NCBI GenBank assembly: GCA_025057155.1
Contig: JANWYD010000014.1
Coordinates: forward strand, 62,001-126,000
Reading direction: 5' to 3'
DNA from: Chloroflexaceae bacterium
Lineage (GTDB): Bacteria; Chloroflexota; Chloroflexia; Chloroflexales; Chloroflexaceae
Length of the DNA: 64,000 bases
Shown: one piece after another, positions 1 to 7,611 of the stretch
Layout of the letters: each line of letters starts with the position of its first letter
Numbering within the stretch: the first letter of the stretch is position 1
The notes under the pieces: model-generated
Told to the model about the DNA's origin: nothing
Databases searched by the model: none
Seen by the model: only the letters and a program-made list of their open reading frames with translations
Made by a program: the position numbers and the translations under genes

Positions 1-77
1 GCAGGTAGAGTGGGCCGCGCCGCAGCGTGTGGGCGGGTGATTCTCTGCCCGCGGGAGTAGCGTAACCCTTCAGGTTG
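1..77. other. Left edge, noncoding
   Basis: No gene is visible in these bases. A weak imperfect stem (GTAACC then GGTTGC, about 62-78) lies just past the stop codon of the following minus-strand gene. It could be part of a 3' end structure, but it has no T-run and is not called a terminator. Confidence 0.4.
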
Positions 78-1445
78 CTACCCTTCCTCCAACCGGCCGC
101 GGGCCAGACGCACCCCCACGCCCCGGTGCGTGATCAGGTGGCGCGGGTTGCGCCCGTCATCGCCAATCGAGTCGCGCAGGCGCTTGAGCAGGGTGTCAAT
201 CCGTTCGTCGTTCGCTTCCAGCCGTTCCTCTGGATAGAGCGCGCTCAGGATCTCCTCCCGCGGGCACACGGTTCCTGCCCGCTCCGCCAGGTAGGTAAGC
301 AGGCTGAACTCCAGCGGCGGCAACGGGCCAGGCAACAGGCGCCCGTCAACCCAGACCCGCCGCTGGCGTCGGTCAACGACGATCCCCTCGCTGCTCGCGC
401 CGCCCTGGTTGCGCACATAGGCGGCAAACACCGGCGCGAAGAGCTGCGGCGGCTCGCTGCGCACCAGTTCGATCAGACGCAGATCCGCCAGGACCTCTTG
501 ATCGGCGTCGCTCATATCCAGCCCGGCGGCCAGATGCCTGACGACGCGCTGCTCATCGGGCAGCAGGTCGTTCCAGAGTTTGGCGCATTCCTGGGCCACT
601 TCGGGTAGAGCGGCAATGCGCTCGGGCGCTTCGCCGGGCCACTGTTCGTCCAGGGTCCACGCGAGCGCCCGAATGAGGGCCGGGTAGCCGCCACTGGCAT
701 CAAGCACCGCCCGCGCCATCTCCGCCGTAGGCGCGACCCCGCGGCGCCGGGCGATGCGTTCGAGGATCTCACGGGCCTCGCTCTCAGTATGCATGCCCAG
801 GCCGAAGGTGTGCGGCTCGAAGAGCTCCCAGAACGCCTCGACGTCGTCGGCGTCGCCTCTGGCCCGCTGGCGCGCGCGAGACAGGCGCTCGCGAGTGATG
901 GTCAGGTAGATCAGGCGGTACTTGAACTCATCGCGCAGGTAGCGCAGGTTGCGAAAGAGACCGGCGTCGAGCGCGCGCCAGATGTCCTCGAACTGATCGA
1001 AGAGGAGAATGAGCCGCAGCCCCTGGTCCTCAATCAGGCGCCCGCAGATGCGCTCGAGGTAGCGCAGGGCCAGCAGGAGGTTGCCCTCGTTGAGCAGGGT
1101 GATGTGAAGCCGGTCGAGGGGCGCGATCACGCTTTCGGGGAGGTTGCGGCGCTCGGCCTCGCGGATCAGCCGGTGAGCGATCAGTTCGAAGACGGCGAAC
1201 TCGCGCGAGGCGTCTGCGGCTGCCAGAGCGTTGCAATCAATCAGCACGATCCACGTCGGCGCGTCAGGGAAGTACAGCGCCTGCACATCCTGGCGTTGCA
1301 GAAAACGGCCAAGATTGGTCTTGCCGACGCCACTGGGGCCGATGATTGAACAGCATTCTCCCGCGCGCAGGCGCGCGGCTACCCGCTGAAGCAACCCGGC
1401 GCGGAAGGTGAGCGGCTGCGGGGATGTAGCATGGTCGGGGAGCAT
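78..1445 (-). CDS. AAA-type ATPase with C-terminal winged-helix DNA-binding domain
   Basis: A 455-residue protein. Residues 36-43 (GPSGVGKT) are a Walker A P-loop, and a hydrophobic strand ending LLFDQFED (147-154) is a probable Walker B. The last 100 residues resemble the OmpR/PhoB-type winged helix: a short beta hairpin (VVDRRQRRVWVDGR), then LEFSLLTYLAERAG, a second helix after CPREEIL, and a basic end with THRGVGVRL. This pairing of a STAND/AAA-like ATPase with a trans_reg_C domain suggests a signal-responsive transcription regulator in the cytoplasm. The start is supported by GAGGTG a few bases upstream. Ligand and targets are unknown. It shares its strand with the next three genes, and a family D hairpin lies directly upstream. 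Confidence 0.7.
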   Translation of the reverse strand: MLPDHATSPQPLTFRAGLLQRVAARLRAGECCSIIGPSGVGKTNLGRFLQRQDVQALYFPDAPTWIVLIDCNALAAADASREFAVFELIAHRLIREAERRNLPESVIAPLDRLHITLLNEGNLLLALRYLERICGRLIEDQGLRLILLFDQFEDIWRALDAGLFRNLRYLRDEFKYRLIYLTITRERLSRARQRARGDADDVEAFWELFEPHTFGLGMHTESEAREILERIARRRGVAPTAEMARAVLDASGGYPALIRALAWTLDEQWPGEAPERIAALPEVAQECAKLWNDLLPDEQRVVRHLAAGLDMSDADQEVLADLRLIELVRSEPPQLFAPVFAAYVRNQGGASSEGIVVDRRQRRVWVDGRLLPGPLPPLEFSLLTYLAERAGTVCPREEILSALYPEERLEANDERIDTLLKRLRDSIGDDGRNPRHLITHRGVGVRLARGRLEEG

Positions 1446-1462
1446 TATTTCACCTCAAGGAG

Positions 1463-1495
1463 GGCCGAAGCATTGGCTGCGCCAATGCTTTGGCC
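1463..1495. repeat. Family D hairpin, copy 1
   Basis: Left arm GGCCGAAGCATTGGC (1463-1477) and right arm GCCAATGCTTTGGCC (1481-1495) pair over 15 bp with one mismatch around a 3-base loop, followed by TTAC. The same hairpin recurs at 31742-31774. It sits between two genes of the same strand. Confidence 0.75.
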
Positions 1496-2371
1496 TTACG
1501 GGGCGGGGGCGGAGCGATCATAGCCCCGTAAGGCCGGTTCAAGATCGGTGCGATCCAACAGGTAGAGCAGCAGGCCGGCATCAATCCGCTGGCCATCCGA
1601 ACTGCGCCCGGCGCGCAGTTCCGGTTCGCCGAACCAGCGCACGCCTTCACCCGCGGGCGCGTCGCGATGGAGCGTTACGATGAAGGGATAGAAGCGGGTG
1701 CGGGTACGCACGCCGTAGGTCGGCGAGTCGCGCACGGCGATCAGCGGTGGCAGGGGATGCAGGGAGAGATCATCGGGAACGCGGGTTCGCGGCAGGCCCA
1801 GTTCTTCGTGCAACTCGCGCAGCAGCGTGGCCTCAAGGCTGTGGTCATTGAGGGCGCGCCGTCCGCCGGGCAGTTGCCAGGCCCCCGCGTCGGCGTCGAA
1901 GGCCAGCAAGAAGCGCCGCTCGTCATAGCCCTCCGCGCGGGAAATCACCCCCACGGCTGCCTCAACCTCGCGCACGGGCGCGGCGTGCGGCAGCACCTCG
2001 CGCCTTCGCGCCTCCAGAGCCGCCAGCAGGTCGCCGGGGCGCTGGAAGGAATGGCAGGCGGTAACGCCAGGGCTGTGCCAGTCGGCAATGAGGGGCGCGC
2101 CAGTGTCGAGCAGATCGCTCAGGAGCCGCAGCGTCCAGCCCGCCTGGGGCGAGACCGCTGAGGCGCCGAGGCCATCGGCGGTCTGGCGCAGGGCGCCGAG
2201 AAAGGTGAGTGCGTCAAGAATGCCGAGCAAGTAGTCGCGCTCGGCGCTCTCTTCGAGGTAGACGAGCTGGCCAGGAGCGCCGCTTTCGGAGGGTGCGGCG
2301 GCCGCGAGCCGGTCGAGGAGGGTGCACGCGAGCGCCCGGCGCTTCGTGGCGGCAGCGCAAACCTGTGACAT
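1496..2371 (-). CDS. Nudix-hydrolase-like protein
   Basis: About 291 residues from the ATG at 2371, chosen because AAGGAGA lies just upstream; a longer frame starting at 2464 runs through a family C repeat and is unlikely. The C-terminal 150 residues look like a Nudix fold, with LPGGRRALNDHSLEATLL followed by RELHEELGL. The second half of the Nudix box (REL-x-EE-x-G) is intact, but the first glutamate position holds Asp and there is one extra residue, so the box is slightly degenerate. The first 140 residues are not recognised. Nudix enzymes cleave nucleoside diphosphates linked to another group; the substrate cannot be named here. It lies 50 bp upstream of the ATPase-regulator on the same strand. 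Confidence 0.55.
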   Translation of the reverse strand: MSQVCAAATKRRALACTLLDRLAAAAPSESGAPGQLVYLEESAERDYLLGILDALTFLGALRQTADGLGASAVSPQAGWTLRLLSDLLDTGAPLIADWHSPGVTACHSFQRPGDLLAALEARRREVLPHAAPVREVEAAVGVISRAEGYDERRFLLAFDADAGAWQLPGGRRALNDHSLEATLLRELHEELGLPRTRVPDDLSLHPLPPLIAVRDSPTYGVRTRTRFYPFIVTLHRDAPAGEGVRWFGEPELRAGRSSDGQRIDAGLLLYLLDRTDLEPALRGYDRSAPAP

Positions 2372-2436
2372 CGCATGTTCTCCTTCTGACTCTCTTTCCA
2401 GGAGAGTGTAACCCTCCCAGACCCGCCCCTCAGGCA

Positions 2437-2468
2437 GGGGCGTGGGGAAACCCTGTTTCCCCACGCTC
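2437..2468. repeat. Family C palindrome (GGGGAAACC-GGTTTCCCC), copy 1
   Basis: GCGTGGGGAAACCCTG then TTTCCCCACGC forms a near-perfect palindrome. It is preceded by a C-rich run ending CAGGCAGGGG, as in other copies of this family. Confidence 0.7.
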
Positions 2469-2497
2469 GCGTGGAAATTATTCAGGGAGACGCCGCG

Positions 2498-2743
2498 CTA
2501 GCCAAACAGCGCCAGGGCCAGCATCAGCAGCAGCGCGAGCGCCAGCAGCGCCAGACAACCGCTGCCGCGGCTCTCCTCGCGTTCGGTCTCCATCGGCACG
2601 TACACAACCGTCGGCGTGGGGCGGCGAGCGGGCTGGAGCAGGACGAACAACATCACGCCGAGCAACAGCAGACCGAGAGGCGTCACAAGCGCGTTCAGCG
2701 CGGCGAGGAGCAGATCGGTGAGGGAGAAATAGGCGGTGTACAC
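2498..2743 (-). CDS. Small two-helix membrane protein
   Basis: An 81-residue protein. A first hydrophobic stretch covers about residues 8-38 (LTDLLLAALNALVTPLGLLL onward). A basic, proline-containing loop follows (QPARRPTPTVVYVPMETERE), and a second helix lies at 62-80 (GCLALLALALLLMLALALFG). Both ends are probably on the same side of the membrane. A GGAAGGAGA ribosome-binding site lies upstream of the ATG. I do not recognise the family. It may be a small accessory protein, but nothing in the context shows its role. Confidence 0.55.
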   Translation of the reverse strand: MYTAYFSLTDLLLAALNALVTPLGLLLLGVMLFVLLQPARRPTPTVVYVPMETEREESRGSGCLALLALALLLMLALALFG

Positions 2744-2931
2744 TGGCAGTCTCCTTCCCGGTACGCAGTTGGCCTGCCACAGTGGAGCCAGGGTTGCGAT
2801 GCGCGCAGTGGTGTATCATCAGCATACGTCTGCGTACCTGAAGTTGCCTGCCAGCAAATGGACAGCACGGCCACGGACGCCTGGCGAAGGGGTGGCATGC
2901 CTGGCATAGAGGATGCTTTCCAGGCCGCGCC

Positions 2932-3459
2932 TTATGCGCCGTCGAGCAGACGATTGATGCGCTCACGCATGGCGGCATCGGCATAGGCGCCTTCGCGCGT
3001 GCCCATGCAGAGACAATAAGCCCCCGCGCCCGCGTCGCGGCGCACCGCAACGCGATAGGGGCCATTGGCGGGCAGGGGCGGGACATGGCTCTGCACCAGG
3101 CGGTAGTCGCGGCCCGCGATGGTCAGAGGCGTCGCGATGAGAGGTGGCGTCAGACCCTCCGGGGGCAGGCCGGGGCCGGTCAGGGTGAAGTGCGCCTGAA
3201 AACCCGCTTCGTAATCACGGGCGGGAACGAGCAGCAAGAGTCGCACGCCTTCGCCAGCGCGACCGTTGAAAGCGTAGTGGTCGGCAGAGCGAGCCTCGTG
3301 AAGCCGGCCGTAGATCGCCTGGGCCAGCGCAGGGTCGCTGACGAAGAAGGGCGCGGCGGGATCGGGTGAGCCGGCGTCGTTAGCGATGCCCAGGTGCAGG
3401 CGCGCCAGCGCGAGCCACCCGGCGAGCAGCGCCACTCCCATGGCAAGCAGGGCGCTCAC
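2932..3459 (-). CDS. Membrane-anchored protein of unknown function
   Basis: About 175 residues from a GTG start at 3459. The GTG overlaps the TGA of the upstream gene in a GTGA arrangement, which indicates translational coupling. The N-terminus is a signal-anchor (SALLAMGVALLAGWLALARL). The rest is a soluble domain with alternating hydrophobic strands (VRLLLLVPARDY, AHFTLTGPGL, YRVAVRRDAG) that would lie outside the membrane. The strand pattern and the HYAFNGRAGEGVRLLL segment are reminiscent of beta-sandwich pre-peptidase domains, but the similarity is too weak to name it. The frame is open further upstream, but that part overlaps the neighbouring gene and has no protein-like character. Confidence 0.5.
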   Translation of the reverse strand: MSALLAMGVALLAGWLALARLHLGIANDAGSPDPAAPFFVSDPALAQAIYGRLHEARSADHYAFNGRAGEGVRLLLLVPARDYEAGFQAHFTLTGPGLPPEGLTPPLIATPLTIAGRDYRLVQSHVPPLPANGPYRVAVRRDAGAGAYCLCMGTREGAYADAAMRERINRLLDGA

Positions 3460-3860
3460 GCGATGAGCCTCCACAGATCGAAGCCCAGCGACAGCAGGAT
3501 GATCAGCAGAATCACCGCCGAGAGGGGCAGCATATCGAAACGCCGGGGATGGCGGACGGCCCAGAAGTAGCGCAGGCTTCGCACCAGCAGCGTCAGGGCG
3601 ACGAGATCGAGCAGGATGACCAGCGGCAGGGCCAGGTCGGTGGCGAAGCCGATCAGCGGCAGCACCACCGGCAGGATGATGTACTGCAGCGTGCAACGCA
3701 GCCCCGAAATCAGCAGCGACAGCCCGAAGGCGCGAGTGGCCGGGGCGCTGTCTGCCTCGCTCTCAATGCCTGCGTCGCACGTTTCGGCGACCGGTTGCGG
3801 CGGCGGAGGAACCCGGAGCAAACGCGCGAAGAACCGATCTACGGTGTCGATCATTGCCAT
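3456..3860 (-). CDS. Small membrane protein of unknown function
   Basis: About 134 residues from the ATG at 3860; a second ATG two codons later is equally possible. Two or three hydrophobic helices follow a charged N-terminal half: around LSLLISGLRCTLQYIILPVV, LALPLVILLDLVALTLLV, and a final LPLSAVILLIILLSLGF. A short basic patch (RYFWAVRHPRRFDM) lies between the last two. No family is recognised. It is translationally coupled to the following anchored protein, so the two are likely partners. Confidence 0.5.
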   Translation of the reverse strand: MAMIDTVDRFFARLLRVPPPPQPVAETCDAGIESEADSAPATRAFGLSLLISGLRCTLQYIILPVVLPLIGFATDLALPLVILLDLVALTLLVRSLRYFWAVRHPRRFDMLPLSAVILLIILLSLGFDLWRLIA

Positions 3861-3974
3861 ACGCGTTCCATTTCCAGACCTGCGGGGTGCAATATGGGCC
3901 TTTCTACCGGTATGGTACACATTATACCTGATTGGGCAAGGAGGGTGGCCGGCCCTGATGATAAGGTAAGGGGG

Positions 3975-4003
3975 TTGTATTTGCTTCCAGTGCGTGCTAT
4001 ACT
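3975..4003 (+). promoter_or_regulatory. Promoter of the DtxR-type regulator gene
   Basis: TTGTAT (3975-3980), a 17-bp spacer and TATACT (3998-4003), preceded by TGC, which adds an extended -10. The predicted start of transcription is near 4010, about 135 bp before the gene. The AT-rich character contrasts with the surroundings. Confidence 0.6.
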
Positions 4004-4144
4004 TCTGGTAGTTAGTAATCGAAACACTATGATCGTGACACTTTGAACCGCTTGTCTCATACTGATGTTGGGCGGCGACGCCGCCTGTCACGGGTGGCCG
4101 GAAGCGCTTCCGTTTCTTGCGGGAACGCTCAGAAGGCGACGAGT

Positions 4145-4888
4145 ATGACGGAGACCCCCTCAACGAAGCGTACCAACCCGCGTCAGCGCCGACGGGTTGG
4201 AACTGACGGCCCGACCACCAAGGAGCGCGACTACCTGGAGGTGCTCTACTACCTGTCGCAGCGGAGCGAACCGGTGATCGCGGCTCAGGTGGCGCGCTGG
4301 CTTGCCCTCCAGCCGCCCACGGTCAGCCACGCCCTCCAGGAGATGGAAAAGAAGGGCTATATTCGGCGCGATGAGCGCGGCGAAATCGCGCTCACCCCCC
4401 TTGGCGCGGGGCTTGCCGAGGGGATTGTGCGTCGCCATCGCATTCTCGAACGTTTCCTGGCAGATGTTCTGGGTGTGCCCTGGCATATGGTGCACGAAGA
4501 GGCGGTGCACCTGGAGCACGCGCTGTCGCCTGCCCTCGAGGACCGGATTACTGCCCTGGTCGGCCATGCTACCACCTGCCCGCACGGCAATCCCATCCCC
4601 GGCAGCGGCGAGAGCTATCGCAAGCTCGTCCGCCTCGATATGGCGCCGCCGGGCGCGCTCTTCACCGTCCGGCGGATCGAAGAGGAGGCCGAGGAACGCA
4701 CTGATCTGCTGCGCTACCTGGAGGCGAACCGCCTGCTGCCCGGAAATCAGTTCTTTATCCCCGATACCTCGCCAACCTATGGCGTCACCCTGCGGAGCTG
4801 CAACCGCGATACCACCGTCTCGCCGGAAATCGCCGCGGTGATCTGGGGTGAAACGGCAACAATTGACCCCAGGACTGGCGGGTCGTAG
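4145..4888 (+). CDS. DtxR/MntR-family metal-dependent transcriptional repressor
   Basis: About 247 residues from the ATG at 4145. Order of domains: a winged HTH near residues 20-85 (ERDYLEVLYYLSQRSEPV, then AAQVARWLALQPPTVSHAL); a metal-binding/dimerisation helix region (RRHRILERFLADVLGV, then HEEAVHLEHALSP) with the His and Glu residues typical of the family; the segment CPHGNPIPG, characteristic of DtxR/IdeR/MntR; and a C-terminal FeoA/SH3-like domain (VRLDMAPPGALFTVRRIEEE). Such proteins bind DNA when loaded with Fe2+ or Mn2+. The next feature downstream is the B12 riboswitch and cobalt-uptake operon, so a link to metal or cobalt uptake is plausible but not shown. Confidence 0.85.
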   Translation: MTETPSTKRTNPRQRRRVGTDGPTTKERDYLEVLYYLSQRSEPVIAAQVARWLALQPPTVSHALQEMEKKGYIRRDERGEIALTPLGAGLAEGIVRRHRILERFLADVLGVPWHMVHEEAVHLEHALSPALEDRITALVGHATTCPHGNPIPGSGESYRKLVRLDMAPPGALFTVRRIEEEAEERTDLLRYLEANRLLPGNQFFIPDTSPTYGVTLRSCNRDTTVSPEIAAVIWGETATIDPRTGGS

Positions 4889-4941
4889 ACGGCGCGACCC
4901 GGAGGCTTGCGCCGCCGTCGAGTCCCAAACTGGCGGGGCCA

Positions 4942-4969
4942 TTGCATCTGCGGCCCCTTGTGCTATAAT
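4942..4969 (+). promoter_or_regulatory. Promoter of the cobalamin operon
   Basis: TTGCAT (4942-4947), a 16-bp spacer and TATAAT (4964-4969) with TGC immediately before it (extended -10). Transcription would begin near 4976, about 30 bp before the first riboswitch stem. A second TATAAT at 4991-4996 has no good -35. Confidence 0.65.
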
Positions 4970-5004
4970 CCGGTATCATAAATGCACCCGTATAATGTCC
5001 ATAC

Positions 5005-5132
5005 CGTCGCGGCGACCCGATAGCCCGGATGCCAGGGCGTAAAGGTGGAAGCTGGTGCAAGTCCAGCGCTGTGCCGCAACTGTAACCGGCTGTTCCTCAC
5101 AATAGCCGGAAGCCAGGATGCCTGCCGCGACG
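5005..5132 (+). promoter_or_regulatory. Cobalamin (B12) riboswitch
   Basis: The ends pair perfectly: CGTCGCGGC (5005-5013) with GCCGCGACG (5124-5132), forming P1. Inside are the conserved elements of this class: GGTGCAAGTCC (compare GGTGAAAATCC), GCCGCAACTGTAA (compare GCCACTGT), and AGCCAGGATGCCTGCC, the B12 box. It lies in the 5' leader of cobO-cbiMNQO, so binding of adenosylcobalamin should turn down B12 synthesis and cobalt uptake. Two central bases differ from the usual consensus (GCAACTG for GCCACTG). Confidence 0.93.
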
Positions 5133-5220
5133 TTGCCGTTCAACCCTTCTCGAGCCAAGGAGGACGAACAAGCCCCGCGCCCCTGAACGCTTCCGCGTTA
5201 AGGCCGGCTCGGACCATTGT

Positions 5221-5252
5221 CGCCCCGGCACTCGAAAGAGGCCGGGGCGTTT
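5221..5252 (+). terminator. Hairpin terminator after the riboswitch
   Basis: CGCCCCGGC (5221-5229) pairs with GCCGGGGCG (5241-5249), followed by TTTC. The stem is very strong and the T-run short. Its place, 90 bp past the riboswitch and before cobO, suggests transcriptional control. AAGGCCGGCTCGG (5200-5212) could compete with the stem as an antiterminator. Confidence 0.6.
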
Positions 5253-5270
5253 CAGTCTGGCGGATGAGGA

Positions 5271-5402
5271 GTCTGTGAATGAGGTTTCCTTTCATTTCCG
5301 CCCCCTCCCAACTTCCCCCCGTCGGGGAAGGAGCCGGAGTCCCTTCCTCAGCGAAGGAGGGTGGGGGAGAGGGCGGGGTTACCGAAAAACGTCGTTCACA
5401 CA
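5271..5402. repeat. Family A repeat, copy 1
   Basis: Starts GTCTGTGAATGAGGTTTCC and ends GGTTACCGAAAAACGTC then GTTCACAC, giving imperfect inverted ends around a C/G-rich palindromic core (CCCCCTCCC, GGGGAAGGAGCC, GGAGGGTGGGGGAG). It lies between the riboswitch terminator and cobO, so it is part of the operon leader. Confidence 0.8.
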
Positions 5403-5478
5403 TCGCTTTCCCCAGAGTCCCAGGCTGGAAGGTTGAGGCCACCCTGAGAGCCGGTTATCCAGAAGCACGGAAATAGCT

Positions 5479-6096
5479 ATGACTGCCGAAACACCCGCAG
5501 AGCCGGGCGGAACCCGGATCGACTCCACCCCTGAAGCTGAAGAGCGCCGGAAGGCCGCGCGCGCCAACCGCGCCCGCAAGGGTCTGCTCATCGTCAACAC
5601 CGGCAATGGCAAGGGCAAAACCACCGCCGCCCTTGGCATCCTGTTGCGCGCCTGGGGCCGCGATCTGCGGGTCGGCGGCATCCAGTTCATCAAGCACGAG
5701 AATGCCAACTACGGCGAACTGCGCGCCCTTGAGCGCATGGGCATCACCCTCACGCCCATGGGCGATGGCTTCACCTGGACCAGCCGCGATCTCGATGAGA
5801 CCCAGGCCAGGGCGCTGCACGGCTGGGAAACGGCCAAAGCGAAGATCGTCTCCGGCGACTACGACGTCTTTTTGCTCGATGAGTTCACCTACGTGCTGCA
5901 TTTCGGCTGGCTCGATACCCACGAGGTGGTCGCCTGGATTCGCGAGCACAAGCCCCCGATGCTGCACCTGATCATCACCGGGCGCGACGCTCCACAGGCC
6001 CTGATTGATGCCGCCGATCTGGTGACCGAGATGCGTGAGGTCAAGCACCCCTTCCGCGATCAGGGGCTCAGGGCCCAGCCGGGGATTGAGTTTTAG
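5479..6096 (+). CDS. cobO: Cob(I)yrinic acid a,c-diamide adenosyltransferase
   Basis: A 205-residue protein of the CobO/BtuR/CobA (ACAT) family. It transfers the adenosyl group of ATP to the reduced cobalt of corrinoids. A basic N-terminal segment precedes the P-loop [14 protein letters not shown] (40-53), followed by [12 protein letters not shown], the Walker-B-like strand [13 protein letters not shown], and [12 protein letters not shown] near the end. Length matches the family. It is the first gene after the B12 riboswitch, before the cobalt transporter, so it is under B12 control. Cytoplasmic. Confidence 0.95.
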   Translation: MTAETPAEPGGTRIDSTPEAEERRKAARANRARKGLLIVNTGNGKGKTTAALGILLRAWGRDLRVGGIQFIKHENANYGELRALERMGITLTPMGDGFTWTSRDLDETQARALHGWETAKAKIVSGDYDVFLLDEFTYVLHFGWLDTHEVVAWIREHKPPMLHLIITGRDAPQALIDAADLVTEMREVKHPFRDQGLRAQPGIEF

Positions 6097-6104
6097 AGCG
6101 CCGA

Positions 6105-6191
6105 AATGATTGATCCGCAGAGGATCCTGAGCCGTATGGCTCGCCGCGCTCGCGCCGCCAGTTGTGGATCCGTCGTTTCGAGAAATGCTAC
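6105..6191. repeat. Family F repeat, copy 1
   Basis: From AATGATTGATCCGCAG to GAGAAATGCTAC. It contains GATCCGCA and TGTGGATC as near-inverted ends of an inner 60-bp unit, and TGAGCCGTATGGCTCG in the middle. It matches 22961-23045 in the opposite orientation over about 85 bp. Confidence 0.7.
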
Positions 6192-6316
6192 GGGGAAATC
6201 ACGGATGGGCATAGCCCCTCCGAAAACTGCGTTCCGGGACGGTGCGCTGGCGCCGCGCTGGGACGCGCAATGTTGCGAGGCCGCAGGCCCCGTCTTTTCA
6301 GGTGAGGACAAATGCT

Positions 6317-7063
6317 ATGAACGACCACTTGAAACGCTGGTTGCCGGTCGCCGCCGGAGCAGCGGTGTTGCTTGTCTTCGAGGCGCGCCCGGCTTATGCG
6401 ATGCACATTATGGAGGGCTTTCTGCCCCCGCTCTGGGCCGCGTTCTGGTTCGTCGTCACGATTCCGTTCTGGGTGATCGGGCTGCGCCAGATCAATCGCC
6501 TGATCGTCGAGAAGCCTGAAACCCGGCTGCTGCTGGGGCTGGCCGGAGCTTTCACCTTCGTGCTCAGCGCTCTGAAGCTCCCCAGCGTCACCGGTTCAAG
6601 CAGCCATCCCACGGGCACGGGCCTGGGAACGATCCTCTTCGGGCCAATGGTGATGAGCGTGCTCGGCACGATTGTCCTCCTCTTCCAGGCCCTGCTGCTG
6701 GCCCACGGCGGCCTGACTACCCTGGGGGCCAATGCCTTCAGCATGGCCGTGGTCGGGCCGCTGGTGGCCTGGGGCGTCTGGAAAGGGCTGAAGGGTCGCG
6801 CGCCAATCTGGCTGGCGGTGTTTCTCGCCGCGGCCCTGGCCGATCTTGCCACCTATGTCGTTACATCGGTGCAACTGGCTCTGGCCTATCCCGATGCGAC
6901 CGGCGGGTTCGTAGCCTCGTTCGCCAAGTTCGGGACGATCTTCGCCGTGACCCAGATCCCCCTGGCGATCAGCGAGGGCATTCTGACTGTGGTGATCTTC
7001 AATGCGTTGCAGAGGAATGCCGAGACTGAACTCCAGACCCTTGGCGTGCTGAAAGGAGCATAG
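6317..7063 (+). CDS. cbiM: Cobalt ECF transporter, substrate-binding membrane subunit
   Basis: About 248 residues from the ATG at 6317, chosen over an upstream in-frame ATG because GGTGAGG precedes it and a signal peptide follows. That peptide (residues 1-28) has a basic start, the core AAGAAVLLV, and ends PAYA. Cleavage after it exposes [10 protein letters not shown], the hallmark N-terminus of CbiM, whose Met-His is known to bind the metal. About six more hydrophobic helices follow, and [12 protein letters not shown] is the conserved loop. With CbiN, CbiQ and CbiO it imports Co2+ for B12. Confidence 0.95.
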   Translation: MNDHLKRWLPVAAGAAVLLVFEARPAYAMHIMEGFLPPLWAAFWFVVTIPFWVIGLRQINRLIVEKPETRLLLGLAGAFTFVLSALKLPSVTGSSSHPTGTGLGTILFGPMVMSVLGTIVLLFQALLLAHGGLTTLGANAFSMAVVGPLVAWGVWKGLKGRAPIWLAVFLAAALADLATYVVTSVQLALAYPDATGGFVASFAKFGTIFAVTQIPLAISEGILTVVIFNALQRNAETELQTLGVLKGA

Positions 7064-7065
7064 CC

Positions 7066-7419
7066 ATGCAGGCGAAACCCTTCGGGTGGGGCGTTACGCT
7101 ACTGCTGCTGGGCGTTGTGGTGGTCCTGGCGATTCTTCCCCTGCTGTTCATCCGCGACTCGGAGTTCGGCGGGGCCGATGCAGCGGCTGAAGAGGCCATT
7201 GGTGAAGTGGCCCCCGACTATGAGCCGTGGTTCAAACCGCTGTTCGAGCCGCCCGGCGGCGAGACCGAAAGCCTGCTCTTCGCCGTGCAGGCAGCCATCG
7301 GCGCCGGGCTGATCGGCTACTTCTTCGGGTTGAAGCACGGCCAGCGCCAGGCCCGCGCCTCGACCTTGGCGGAGAGCGCCCCGACCGGGCAGGCCGCCGG
7401 TGAGCGGGTGACCCGGTGA
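7066..7419 (+). CDS. cbiN: Cobalt ECF transporter, CbiN subunit
   Basis: A 117-residue protein beginning 3 bp after cbiM. Two membrane helices (about residues 9-30, VTLLLLGVVVVLAILPLLF, and 71-89, LLFAVQAAIGAGLIGYFFG) flank an extracytoplasmic loop containing DYEPWFKPLFEPPGGETESL, the typical CbiN loop. The C-terminal tail of about 25 residues is longer than usual. CbiN is needed with CbiM for cobalt loading. Its stop is followed at once by an array of 8-bp repeats. Confidence 0.92.
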   Translation: MQAKPFGWGVTLLLLGVVVVLAILPLLFIRDSEFGGADAAAEEAIGEVAPDYEPWFKPLFEPPGGETESLLFAVQAAIGAGLIGYFFGLKHGQRQARASTLAESAPTGQAAGERVTR

Positions 7420-7425
7420 GTGAGG

Positions 7426-7600
7426 GTGTGGAGGTGTGGAGGTGTGGAGGTGTGGAGGTGTGAAAGAATACCTGCAAATTCGAGCAGGATAGCGATCTGG
7501 TCGTGGCGATCCAGTGTGGAGGTGTGGAGGTGTGAAAGAATACCTGCAAATCTACAGCTCCACAGCTCTACAGCTCCACAGCTCCACGGCTCTACAGCTT
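7426..7600. repeat. Octamer tandem arrays (family G) between cbiN and cbiQ
   Basis: Four units of GTGTGGAG at 7426-7460 and two more at 7514-7530. A related 8-bp array of AGCTCCAC/AGCTCTAC lies at 7554-7600. A 30-bp direct duplication (7450-7479 and 7522-7551, ending GAATACCTGCAAAT) joins the first two. The 190-bp gap between cbiN and cbiQ consists almost wholly of this material. Confidence 0.9.
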
Positions 7601-7611
7601 GAACAAAAACG

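Noticed and set aside
2478-3086. A 202-codon minus-strand frame overlapping the 81-residue membrane protein
   Set aside because: It reads through the noncoding gap and the anchored-protein gene in a different frame. The 81-residue frame has proper membrane helices and a ribosome-binding site.
7426-7600. CRISPR array
   Set aside because: The repeats are 8 bp without unique spacers of constant length, and there are no cas genes.
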